Shown in pieces: positions 23,601 to 35,580 of a stretch of DNA of 64,000 bases. The DNA comes from Protea cynaroides (taxonomy: Eukaryota > Streptophyta > Magnoliopsida > Proteales > Proteaceae): contig CM053269.1 of assembly GCA_028583415.1 (NCBI GenBank), positions 49,505,322 through 49,569,321 of the forward strand. The letters are read 5' to 3'. Position numbers and translations under genes: made by a program. The stretch's first letter is position 1. The number at the start of each line of letters is the position of its first letter. The notes under the pieces were generated by a model. It saw only the letters and a list, made by a program, of their open reading frames with translations, had not been told where the DNA came from and did not search any database.

Positions 23601-26329
23601 ACCAGTGAGAAAGAGTAAAATGGTCTGATAATGAGAACAATTAGTGCATGTTTATAAAGATAGATTCACTACTATAAAATTACTGATTCATAAAGACAAG
23701 AAAGCAACTAAAAATAGAAGCAACAGTTACAGAGATGCATAGTTGCAGAAACAGAAATTCATAGTTGCAGCAGAAGAGATGCACAAAGACAGATGCATAG
23801 TTTGCAGAAACAGTAACACTTCTTTTCATGTTTCCTTTTTTTTTTTTTTTTTTTTTTGATAATCAACAGAAATATATATATATATTAGGGGGTGGGGGGT
23901 GTAAGTAAACAAAAATACATAGTTGCAACAAAAGAGATGCACAAAAACAGAGATGCATAGTTGCAGCATACTGAATAAGAAGAATAAGAATGAGAAAGGA
24001 GGGGGAAAAACAACCAATAATAAAAGAAAATGGGAAAGAGATTGCGGTAGAGCTGCAGAAGGATGAAGGACAATAAGAGAAGATAAATAATACAATAATA
24101 AAATCATACATACGTATTGTGATAGAGATATGATTAAAATATCTGAAAACATTTAAACATAAAAAAGAATAAGAAAGAAAATCCTAAAAGGCAAATCCAT
24201 TGGGTGTTAATGGAAGTTCAAATGAACCATGGGGAGGCACTGATTGTGTTTATACTTTAGTTCAATTCCTTTGCATTTCTAGCTAGTGTATACTGCAGTT
24301 ATATAAACAAGCTCTAAAGTTGCTTGTCATCATAATAGTTCTTGCCAATATTAAAGAAACTAACTAATCAGTATTTAGGTTATCTTTCTGATATTTTTTT
24401 TTGGGTAAGTGATCTTTCTGATATTGTTTTGCTTAGGTCCTACAGCTCAACAGCTTAACATGTGACCAAAACTTCTAAAATCCCCTTAGAATTCAAAATG
24501 TAACCTTACTTCAATTACGTTTAACTAAACCTAAACTGCCATTTCTTCAACAACCACAAAAATTGTTAAAATCATAAATGGGAAGCAGATATAGATTCAA
24601 ATAATGAGCGCCCATTTTCCACAATAGGATCTCAGTGAAGCGAAAATGAAAGATAACTCACTGCTCTCTCCATCCACCATCAAATAATTCACTCATTTTA
24701 TTTTTATTGCACCACAAAATTTTATTTTCCCAGTTAAAACATTTAGAAAAGTAAAACACAAAAGCTCTTTAATAATTTAACACCAAAACTGTTTAAATTT
24801 CTTGAATAATATTCTTGATAGTTACAGTAATGCATTCTCTCTCGCTAGTTAACACAAACCCGACAATGGTTTGTCAATTCCATGGAGGTAAGTACAACAC
24901 TCCATGGATGAGGACCCAATCATTCCTCCAATATTCATAATTTGTAATAGTATGGTGTTTGGACCTCCAGCAGTTCACAGCTTCTACAGTAAATTCAAAA
25001 GGAAGAAAAAGCAACCAAAAGTAGAATAGGGGAGAGGGAGAAGCAACTAGGTAGACCCTCTTATGACTATTCATTTTCAAAAATGACACTACAAAGGCAC
25101 ACTGAATGAGTAGGTAAATCAATTGCTACTTCAACAGTAGTCATTAAGTATACTCTCATAATTGTCCTTTCAGAAACCTAACTCTTCCTCTTACTGTCAA
25201 TAAGTGCACATTCAACTTTGAGGATGAGGGCAGCACCAAACCTCCAATCCTTAGCTCAAAAGCATTTCTAGGTACCATGAAATTTTTTAAGCAATTGAAA
25301 ACAGAAAAAGGACACGTACAAAATTGTTAGCTATTAAAAAACTTCTTCTCTTTTTGTTTGGGCGAAAGAGAGGGGGGGGGGGAGGTTATGGGTTAAACAC
25401 CATTTATTTATCAGCTACCATGGATGCACATCTAAGCATATGAAAATGCAATTCAAATATGAAAAACCTGGTCCTCCTCAAGTTCAGCAGAAACAGCATT
25501 ACAGAAGGCAACAGGATTCCACGACAAACCAATCAAATTAAGTGCTTCCAACAATACAACTTGTTGGACTGCATCAGAAAGTGAATAGGAAAAAATACCC
25601 AATCACCAGGATGTTGGACAAAGCTAGCAAGGGGCAGTAGAGAAGGAGTAAATGCAATTCATCCCAGATGAGCAAACCATTTTGATTTAGTAAGTCAAAC
25701 TAAAGCTATGACCCAGCCCAAGATATGCTGGGAACAATGCGTTCAATTTCAGATAAAATCATGGAGCACCAAAGCCATTGCTTAGTTAAAATATGCAGCA
25801 ATTGCAAAAGAGGGTTATCAAAGAGTAATTTACTGCCAAAATAAAGTGCAGTTCCCCTGCAAATGTAGACTAATAAAACAGGGGAAACTGGTGGATTCTC
25901 TTTCCAGAGAGAACGAAATCCCTCCATCTGACTGCTTCATAGAAGCCCACCCTATGAAGGGAACTGCAGATACACACAAACACCAACTCTACGACTCTCT
26001 CCCATCCACCCAACACTGCTTCACAATATCTTGTTCTCGCATCAAAGAAAACTACAAATACGGAGCCCTAACCCATATTCCCCCATATTCCAGATAAGCA
26101 CAGGTAATTACGTATAAATAACAATAAGTTCCATACATTGCAAAAGAAACACACCAACATGAACTGACCAAGCATCAACTAAAAATCGTTGCCAAATCCT
26201 ACAAAATACCCATTATCAGAAATTACATAATAAATAGAAAAACATTACCTGCTGCTGCAATAAGAGGTAATCTTCTACAGGAGAGAGGCAAGTAAAACGC
26301 CCACAAAAAACCCTAAAAAATACAATGAG
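23601..26329. other. Intergenic; one possible unassigned minus-strand exon
   Basis: Mostly AT-rich with short homopolymers. At 25568-25468 on the minus strand a stop-free 101-bp block lies between GATGCAG| and CAG|GTTTTTC and reads ...ALNLIGLSWNPVAFCNAVS... It looks exon-like, but I could not link it to a gene. Nothing else supports coding. Confidence 0.25.
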
Positions 26330-27012
26330 AAAGAATCTGATTAGGGAAAAAAATTCAGAAAAAGAACCTGAAATCGCAGAGAGAGAGAGAGAGAGAGAGA
26401 AGTGAAAAAAAAGGAGAACAAAGAAAAGAAAAAGAAGACGGGAGGAAGGAGGCGGGAAGAAGGAGATGGGAAGGAGAAAGGAAAAAAAAAAAGGAGAAAA
26501 AGAAGAAGATGGGAAAGAAGGAGATGGGAAGGAAACAGGAAGGAGACGGGAGGAAGGAGGCGGGAAGAAGGAGATGGGAAGGAGAAAGAAGCCGATTAGG
26601 GAAAAAAATTTAGCCCTAACCTGAAATCGCAGAGAGAGAGAGGGAGAAGTGAAAAAAAAGGAGAAAAAGAAGAAGATGGGGAAGAAGGAGATGGGAAGGA
26701 GACAGGAAGGAGACGTGAGGAAAGAGGCGGGAAGAAGGAGATGGGAAGGAGAAAGAAACTGTTTTACCACAAAAAATTTCAGCCCTAACCTGAAATCGCA
26801 TCGCAGAGAGAGAGAGAGAGAGATAAGTGAAAAAAAAAAAGGAGAAAAAGAAGAAGACGGGGAAGAAGGAGATGGGAAGGAGAGGGGAAGAAGGAGGTGG
26901 GAAGGAGATAGGAAGGAGACGGGAGGAAGGAGATGGGAACGAGACACGAAGGAGGTGGGAAGAAGGAGAATGGAAGAACAGGGGAAGAAGGAGAAGGGAA
27001 GAAGGCTTACCA
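26330..27012. repeat. Purine-rich tandem repeat block
   Basis: Three tandem-like units share GATTAGGG-A-rich leader, AACCTGAAATCGCAGAGAGAG (starting near 26365, 26618 and 26787) and then long GGGAAGGAG/GAAGAAGGAG runs. The unit spacing varies (about 254 and 169 bp) through expansion of the purine runs. Read on the minus strand the block is CT-rich, leaving a 276-codon open frame made almost only of Ser, Leu, Phe and Pro; this is low complexity, not a protein gene. A 5' UTR or promoter role is possible. Confidence 0.8.
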
Positions 27013-29056
27013 GCAAAAATCTCGCACGGGAGTTCCGTCTATGCAAAAATCTCCCAGCTCACTGCAATTAGTTGGAGAGACTCCCTCAAGTATCTCCCAT
27101 CAAACGACTCCCGGATTGAAGACGCTACGTTTTTTTATTTTTTATTTTTTATTTTATTAATTTTTTTTATTTATTTTACTGGGGAGATGTTTTTTCACTA
27201 ATTCATTCCGTGAAAATCAAAGATTGAACCGGAGTTATCAATTAGCATTCTACTCCAAATTAATTCTAAAACTAAAAAATAAGAGATGGGAGTATTATCA
27301 AACCGGGGCTATGAATCTATAATAAGATTACATTAATATGATGCAATTATGAAAGAAATATATTTTATTTATCAAGAATCAATACAATAGATCCTGTAGA
27401 TCATGTAAAATCAAAATTGGGTCTAAGGTTTGAAAACTTGGGAATCTAAAACCTTACAATTTGGGATCGGAAAGAAGCAGTAAAGATTATCCCATGTATT
27501 TTATTTTTATAAATCTTTAATTTTCACAACCTTGTGATTATACAAATTTTTTCTTTCATCATTTAAACAAATTATAACTCAACAGCCAAACAAATCGAGA
27601 TATATAATATTTCCCATTAACCAGACCACAATGCCTATATGGTGTTATGGAAGGAATACCTATTCTTACTGTCGAAGAAGAGTCATGTCTAAGAATAGGA
27701 AAATTGCGAAGAAAATAGATGTTGTTGAAGAGTTTCACACTTTGCAGAAGAGAGATGTTATAGAGAAAGATTAAAAAGGTAAAACTATAGAGAAAAAAAA
27801 AATGGTGTTTTTTGTGTGTGTGTGTGTGTGTGGGGGGGGGGGGGTTAAGTATTTTGTTAGTCTAATTAACATTTGAGTGGCTTTAGGGGTGTTAGTGCAA
27901 TTATTATGAAAAAATGTGAATGCAATTTATTAAGCCAAATTACAAAGGGTGTGAGTGAAATTTTGATTATTTGTTCAATATTTTCTCCCACATGTTCTTT
28001 CTGTCTTTCTCCCTAACAACAAAAAAATAATTTCATTCTATTTGAGGCAATGGAATTATGGGAGTACACACATGATCATTAAGAGGATGGGTAAGGTGGT
28101 CATTTCACTATCTCATCTAAGAGTTTGCAAAGGATGCTATGGCAGAATTACTTGTCCCTAAAAAAACAACAAATTCCATGATTAATCCAAAACATTTTGG
28201 ATTCACATTGTCTCCTCCCAATGGAAACCATTGGGAGGACGTGGTAGCTTTACCCGGATGGTTGCCACATGACTCTCTGGTGAATTCGAGACCCACATCT
28301 GAGTTGACACCCCATGTCGGCTCGACTTGTCAACTGAATATTGGCTCAGACATGAGTTTCAGATTCACTTGAGAATCACACATCAATCATTCGAGTAAAG
28401 CTGCCGTTGTCCTCTCAAAATCACTTGGAGAAGAGGATGCAGATCCAACAATTTTATTGATTGCAAACAAATTAAAGAGAAGGAAAATGAAATAAAAAAA
28501 TTATAATCATTACAACATATGTTATCACATAATTATATAACTAATTCTAAATCATTTTATTTCTATATTTAGTTACGAAGAAACTTACATTTTACTTGGC
28601 ATTTAAATCCATTGTATTCTAAAAAATAAAAAATCTCTTACATTTGAAAATAAAATAAAAATTATCTCTAATAAATATTAAATATTGTAAACAATTTAGT
28701 TAGGTTATACAATCATGATGTATCAGAGTTATAAAATTTATTTTTATTGAATTTTTTTCACTTCCCTTCGTTTTAAGAGTCGAAAAAAGAAAAAGAAAAA
28801 AGAAAAAAGAATCACCTCGATTCAGGCGATCCAAAACAGAATCAGAATCGAAGTCCTCAGACCGAATGGAATCCCGATTCCAAACCCTGGCACTTTTTTT
28901 CGGTTCCGATTCAAGTTGGACGCCCTTAAATTGGCTGCAGCCAAACACCCGTCGTCGTTTCTCTTTAAAGCATCTACCTCCTTAAACCTTGCTTTCTTGG
29001 TGAAGGCTGCAGGGAACTGAAAAACCCTAGTTTCGTTAAGTCATCGATAATCGAAA
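27013..29056. other. Intergenic and upstream region of SNU13
   Basis: Includes a TG/G run near 27818-27843, a perfect 11-bp-arm hairpin at 28214-28238 and a degenerate GATTC/GAATC-rich repeat at about 28815-28930. The last 75 bases before the SNU13 ATG are its likely 5' UTR. No separate gene is seen. Confidence 0.4.
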
Positions 29057-31260
29057 ATGGTAAAAAGCCCCCTATTTCTCTCTTTAGTTTTTTGTTTCTC
29101 CGCACTATATTTTGGTTAGACATGTTTTTCTTGAGCTGCTTTCGTTTTTGTCTTGAAGACCGCCGAAGCTGTGAATCCGAAAGCGTACCCACTGGCCGAT
29201 GCCCAGCTCACAATAACCATACTGGACCTTATTCAACAAGCTGCCAATTACAAACAGCTGAAAAAGGGTGCAAATGAAGGTTTGTTTTCTTCCGTAAACG
29301 CTTTAAAGGCTACTTCCCTAAAGCTATCATTTTTTGTACTTAATGTCTAATGGGTCAAATTTATCCAAAATTTCAGCTACCAAGACGCTGAACAGGGGCA
29401 TATCGGAGTTCGTAGTAATGGCAGCTGATGCTGAGCCGCTCGAAATTCTTCTCCACCTTCCTCTACTCGCTGAAGATAAGGTACTTGCTCTTCTTGGATA
29501 ATTTTTCTCCTTTTAAGCTTTACTTGTTTCATGTGCACCTGAAAATGTGATGGGTTTAAGCATTCTGATTATTTCATAATGGGTTAGATATGGCATTTAT
29601 GGGAGTTACAACTGACACACACCCTAACCTATCGATATTTAGTGACCGAAACTTTTGGGGCATTACTTATCCTGTCGTTAAAAAGGTAAATGTTGAGATG
29701 TGTGAAATAACTCGTTAAGTTCATATTATAAATGGGTATCTCTTTGTTGTTATGTTGTACAATTGAAGTTGAATGAACCAATGACAACCGGCATCTGGTT
29801 ATGACTGAGTGATTTATAGACTGGAGAAGACGGATGCTGGGAAGATATTGTGCTTGGCTTGTTAAATTAAATTTACATGTACTTGCCAGATGCTGGCACA
29901 TGCACATAGGAATTTCAAAAAAATATACAATTTTTTTTTTTTTGAAGGGGAGATGTGAAAAGAAGTTTCACCTTGTCAAATGGAAATGAATGTATAAACT
30001 GGAGAGTTTGGGGGCGTTGGATTTAAGAACCTAAGGAATTTGAATAAAGCACCGTGAGCGATAGGCTTTTGTGATTCTACAGAGAAGAAAGATGTAGTTG
30101 CGGGGAAAATATGATTGTTTGGAGTCCACTGCATATGCTCTATCTTTGTTCTGAGCTCAAGTGCTAATAATAGTTTGAGATCTCATTCACCTATGCCTGC
30201 CTAAGTTGTCTCCTTTAGTAATAAGAGTAACAAGCCCAGTTCAGCCTATCTGACAGGCATAATCATAGGACTGTTTGATATGTTAACTAGAGACTGCGAC
30301 GCTTCAAGCATTGCTCCAGCCTATTAGTGACACATCAGCAAGGAATTTTGCCTAACTGAAAATGATGAGTGGGATTCAAGAGTGTAATTCACTTCTAATG
30401 GTACTTATGTGTTCACAACAACCTTATTCATTGTAAGTACATTAAAAATCAGTTGGTGTGGCTTGCAAGTATGATTGGTGTGGTAAGCAAAAGTTATGCA
30501 ATTTATGTTGTAGATTCTATTGGTTGTTGTGCCTTCATTATATTTTATCATTACTAAGAAAAGGAATTGTTTTTTACCCCCTGGAAAAAAAGTAAACAGA
30601 TAGTATATGTTTTAAATCTTGTCATAATTAAAATTTTCATATCATTCAATTTGGTTTCCATATATAATAATAGTATTATTAATTAATGATATATATATAT
30701 ATATATCATGCCCTTAACTTGGATCTTGTCCGTTGTGGCTTCGCCCTTTTTCCAACATGTGCAAAAGTGATTTGGCTGTTTGATTGTTGGATAGATGGGG
30801 GATGCCTTAAATTTGCCACCTATAGAATTTGGTGGTTTATCTCAACTGTATGGTGTACCATGCATGGGCATTCCTTGTTGTTGTTGTTGTTGTTGTTTTT
30901 ATTTTTATTATTATTTTCTTTTATGGCTTTTGTTGAGCTTCTATTGGATTCACTTCTCAGGATTTTTTAAAACATTTTAAAAACCCCATAATGACACTTA
31001 GAGATCTGAGATTGTAGTGGAATGGTAACAATAGTTAGATGTCGATATGAACAACATGCCATCCAAATTTGGGGTTGTTGGGAGTGTGATTGAATGGGTT
31101 CTGGGCAAGGGCTTGACGGAACCCATCTCATAAATGTAAACATGTTTAAACTAAATAATAATGATATCTATCCTTATGCTGGTACTTATCAATATATTTA
31201 GAATACTGGTTTTCCATAAGTATTAAAGTAGGATAACATATAAAAAATGTCACGTATCAA

Positions 31261-31331
<71 letters not shown>

Positions 31332-34097
31332 CCGAGTGTCAAAAATTTATAAATATTGAATAATATCCGAGTGTGAAAGCAACTTTCCATTTCAACATGG
31401 AGGTGTATACAACAAGGCATATCAGGTGGGGCCCTAACTTCAGATAAATACGCCCAAGCCCCCCCCCCCTCTCCCCTCTTCTGTTACGGTTTGAGTCCTA
31501 ACAGACTCCATATTCTGTCAAGATGAAGTTGGATGATAAAAGAGAAAATTACAAATGTTCAAAAAATTTGAACCTTTGAAATCACAAGGAGAAGGGTCCA
31601 TTTAATGGTAGGACCTATGATTGAAGTAGGGCACTAAACTTGAAATGTGACAATACATGGGATCCTTGTCCAATCTAATGGTCTAGAATTGCCTTCCCTA
31701 TCTACGTTCCTTTACTGCTGCCTTTTTACCTAATATAATTTGAACTAAAATCCCATTTGATCTTGCATATTTCAGTTGTAATATTACAAGTCTGGGGGGT
31801 GAGGATGATAGTTCAGGGATGAGTGTGGAACAATGTTGAACCAAATTGTTTTTTTTTTGCCATTATTATTTGTCAATTTTTGATATTATAAAATTTATAA
31901 TTAGGGGTAGAGTGGGACTTAATTGTTTCTGAACATAGTTAATTTTTTATATATATTTCAAATTTTGTAAGTTCTAAACATGCCACCAACGCAACAGGAC
32001 CTAGATTACTCATTCATTTCACATAATTTTCTTTAAAGTGATGCATAAAATCTTGGGAGTCTTTGTTTATTTATTAATTTTTTTTGGGGGGGGAACCAAG
32101 ACGGTATCAAGGGAGCAGAAGGCTGGGACCTAATTGCTTCTCCCTCATCTTGTTATAGAAGTATCAGAAAGAAATTTCTACTTTTAAACATTAAAAAAGA
32201 AAGAAATCTTTTTTTCATTGTGTCCTGTCCATACACTCTAGTACTCTACAGGGTCACCAGGATGACAGGATTGCAGAACACCCCATTTTTACTTGAATCA
32301 AACAATCTGCATGTTAATCAACATGATTTTAACATGTTGCAGTAATAAAATACAATTGAGTCTCTCTGTTTGGATGTGAAATTAGTTGTGCCTAAATTGA
32401 GTCAACAAAAGCAAATGCATGACCTTAGCTAATACTATTTGAATATTTTGCCTTCAATTTATCTGCCCAAAAAAAATGCCATCAACTTGTTATGACACCG
32501 TAATTGATACCTTTCCATTAGAGTTCAGACATTCAACTGGATTTCTATAAATTTTGGTGGAATGGCTTGGTTGTTGATGGACACCAAGGATTCATCTGTC
32601 TTATCTGCCACCTATTTTTATTGAAAGGAGTTATTTTTTGTTACAAAATATAAGAACTCAACTAGGCCTTGTCCGAACTCCCAACTAAATGTGCTGGCTA
32701 CATGAATTTTTTATCACCATTCTGCTCTGTACTAACCCTTCACTAGGCTAAAGAAGTTTTCCCACAGATGATATGTCACAATCATTTCTCATTTTATTGG
32801 TTTTTCTGATGAGCATTGGTAGTCGAGTTTCTTGAAAATCTTATGGGGGTCGAGACGAGACACCCCCTTGAAATCAAATCTCGATCGTCTTGACATTTTC
32901 TCGAGTTGGTCTCGATCAGTCTCGACCAGTTTCGACCAACTCGAACTAAATTTGTATATAAAAGGTAAGTCTTCGTCGAAATTTCGACCGAGACTTACTG
33001 TTTTCAGTTCTTTTCTTCTGTTTTGCTTCTCCTCTTCTCCAAGTTGGTGTTCTAAGCTTGGAAGGTTGCTGTTTTTGCCAAATCACTCCACCAAAATCTT
33101 GTGGGAGCTTGGTGCGAGGGCAGAAATCCCACAAGGTATGAATTTATGATTTATGAATGTATGTTTCATTGTATGGATCTATGATTTATGAATGTATGAT
33201 ATTACCACAATGTGATTAGTTTTACAATTTTATGCTTTAAATGTGTTTATATATGTGAAAATAGTATTTCCCTGGAGTATATAGCCTTAATATGGTCTTA
33301 AACATGTCAAAACTCCTATTTTTAGCTTTTGAGGAGTTTTGGTAGGATCTCGCTGAGATCTGAGATCTCGGTTTTCTCAAGGGTTGAGACACACTGGAGT
33401 TCCGAGATTTTAATCCTTGCTGCATCCAACCATTTCCTACTACTAGGATATGGTAACCCAAATATTTGTTGACTGGCAGAGTTCGCCACGCGAAATAATT
33501 ATGATGTAGCATCATAGGGATATTCAAATCATTATAAAGAGGATGCTGTGTGGTAATGGTGTTACAGTGTGAACGTGCCAGTGGAGGTTTTAGGGCCAGG
33601 ATCACTGATTGGCAGGTTATGTTTTATTACCTAACCTGGAACATTATGAAATTATGAAATCTGAGTTTTCCCAAGTGGTAGATTACACTTGAACAATGCT
33701 TCTTAAGCATTGGAGCTTTGTTTCAGTCTTCTGTCAAACATGCATGCTTGTGAAATTTGCATAATGTTGCATTTATAGCAGTTGAGGAATAAACCTACAA
33801 TCAGTTTCAGCAAATTAATTGTAATTCGTAATTGTTGCAGAATGTGCCGTATGTTTTTGTTCCTTCCAAGCAAGCCCTTGGCAGAGCATGTGGAGTCACA
33901 AGACCTGTAATCTCTTGTTCTGTGACAAGCAATGAGGGAAGCCAGTTGAAATCCCAAATACAGCAACTGAAGGTTCTCTCCTGTCCTTTTTCATTTGTCC
34001 AGCAATTTATATCTCTTCTCTTTTCTCCTTGCTCATGGTGAGAATATCCGAATCTTTGCTTGCCATGCAGGATGCTATTGAGAAACTCCTCATCTGA
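29057..34097 (+). CDS. SNU13: SNU13/NHP2L1 (15.5K) snRNP and snoRNP k-turn-binding protein
   Basis: Coding exons are 29057-29059, 29159-29279, 29377-29480, 33841-33972 and 34071-34097, giving 128 residues, the standard family length. The protein is an L7Ae/L30e-fold RNA-binding protein. In the family it binds the kink-turn of U4 snRNA in the U4/U6.U5 tri-snRNP and of box C/D snoRNAs, in the nucleus and nucleolus. Visible hallmarks: AYPLADAQLTITILDLIQQA near residues 10-29, the RNA-contacting KGANEATKTLNRGISEF (37-53), AADAEPLEILLHLPLL (57-72), and ALGRACGVTRPV (88-99); the C-terminus is DAIEKLLI. The first coding exon is just the ATG, followed at once by GTAAAA; without this tiny exon the protein has no start. 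Intron 3 is 4.36 kb and holds repeats including a long (AT)n run. Confidence 0.97.
31262..31328. repeat. (AT)n microsatellite, about 33 units
   Basis: Uninterrupted AT run inside SNU13 intron 3. Length is likely polymorphic. Confidence 0.95.
32815..33435 (+). repeat. Dispersed TCGA/CGAGA-rich repeat in SNU13 intron 3
   Basis: The stretch is dense in TCGAG, TCTCGA and TTTCGACC motifs at both ends, with a TATA-like GTATATAAAAGG near 32954 and a pyrimidine-rich leader behind it. This resembles a mobile-element promoter. The text is related to the degenerate CGAAACC repeat at the left edge of the window. I could not define clean termini or a target duplication. Confidence 0.35.
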
Positions 34098-35420
34098 AAT
34101 AGTAAATGATGTCTTTTCAGCATGATGGGCCTCTCAGATCCTACAACTTAGTCTCCGAAGGCTCTGACCGATGCAAGTTGTTGTGTTACTATTGAAGTGT
34201 TTTCACTACCCACAATTAGTGTTTTTTGTTTATCTTTGCAATGAGTGTAAGCATATATAACAATTAGACTTGATAGAAACTCATTTTTAGCAGGTATCTT
34301 AGATGTTATGGATGATAAAATGAGGAAATATATTGTGAATGAGATTCACTCGTAGAACTCAGTTCAACTTGTATTCTGGTGCAGTTTCCAGTATTAATTG
34401 TGTGATCTTTGCGGTGTTGATAGGTATCTCCTGTTCATAGAGCAGAGATTTATGCACTGATAAGGCTTAATTATCCATGTTTGAGGATTTAATTTTATGC
34501 TTATTTTAGGGTTTCAAGGTGCCTTGTTAGTGGGGAAAAAAAATCTAGATGTTACTATGCTTTGTGAAGAATAATACATGGTACAATTCCATCGGAGGAA
34601 GTGGTTAAAAGTTATAACTACAAAAGATGCCACTTTTTTTTTATTTTATATTAGGCTACAAAAGATGCCACTTTTCATTAGAGAGGGATTAGGCTACGCA
34701 ATGAACTTCACATCTCATGTCTATTCTACATGTCTCTCGGTCTCTCTACACTTTTTCTGCTTGAGTTAGATGCATCTCAAACTCTTTTTTGAGCTTATTA
34801 ACTCGAGAAAGAAAATTGGAAGTTCCTCTTGAAAGCTCGAACTCTCCATGGCAACCTTCCAATTTTTTTTTTAATGAAAACCACAAAAACCCCTCTATGG
34901 GGCTCTGTTTACTTTGATTAGAATCCATGGTTTTTATCATTCAACCAATTGGTAGACACTAAAGGGGGGATCAGATCATCAATCACCTCTGGCAATGATA
35001 GCTGAGTCGTAAGGCATTGACCTTGCATCCCCTCCGCAATTCCCTTACAGGTTGGGTATTATGCTGGGTTCAGTTAAAATAAATACATGGTTTTGCTTTG
35101 GTTTCCTTCCTCAGTTTTAGCTTCTCCCATGGCCTATTTTGGTGTCCCTATTGTCTAGTGTTTCAGAGGACCATCAGATCAACTGTCATAACCATGGCTA
35201 GATCGCATTGAACTTTCTTGCTACATTTATTTCATAATTCTCTAAGAATATTCCTGGTCTTATCTTCAGGCCAGGCAGCCGGATTATCTTGCCCACTGTA
35301 GGGACTCAATGCTCTGTCTCTTCACTTTGTGGCGAGGGATGCTGTAGTTTTGATCGACTTTCGACTACCAAGTAACTGAGCTGTTATAACCTGGAAAAAA
35401 AAATGATTTAGTATTGTCTA
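34098..35420. other. Downstream of SNU13; no gene recognised
   Basis: Probably SNU13 3' UTR followed by intergenic sequence. No exon or defined mobile element was recognised. Confidence 0.4.
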
Positions 35421-35430
35421 CAGATAATGG

Positions 35431-35570
35431 CGTCCAAATCCTCTCCTCCACGGCTCCCCGGCTTCCACCCCATCCAACCGTTGGAGGGGTGAGCCGGCTC
35501 AAACTCCAACCCCCTCCAACGGTTGGATAGGGTGGGAACCGGGGAGCTGTGGAGGAGAGGATTCGGTTCC
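35431..35570. mobile_element. Foldback MITE (Mutator-like) with perfect 10-bp target duplication
   Basis: A 140-bp element whose two arms of about 53 bp are near-perfect inverted repeats (AATCCTCTCCTCCACGGCTC on the left; its complement with G/A changes on the right) around a short loop. It is flanked by identical CAGATAATGG at 35421-35430 and 35571-35580. A 9-10 bp duplication is the signature of Mutator-like elements. It is GC-rich against an AT-rich background. No coding capacity. Confidence 0.85.
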
Positions 35571-35580
35571 CAGATAATGG

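Noticed and set aside
23826..24152. Hydrophobic 108-codon minus-strand frame
   Set aside because: Phe/Leu/Ser-rich because the DNA is A/G-rich with a poly-A/T run; overlapping frames are equally open and no homology is apparent.
26216..27046. 276-codon minus-strand frame
   Set aside because: Made almost entirely of Ser, Leu, Phe and Pro from CT-rich tandem repeats; no domain and no exon context.
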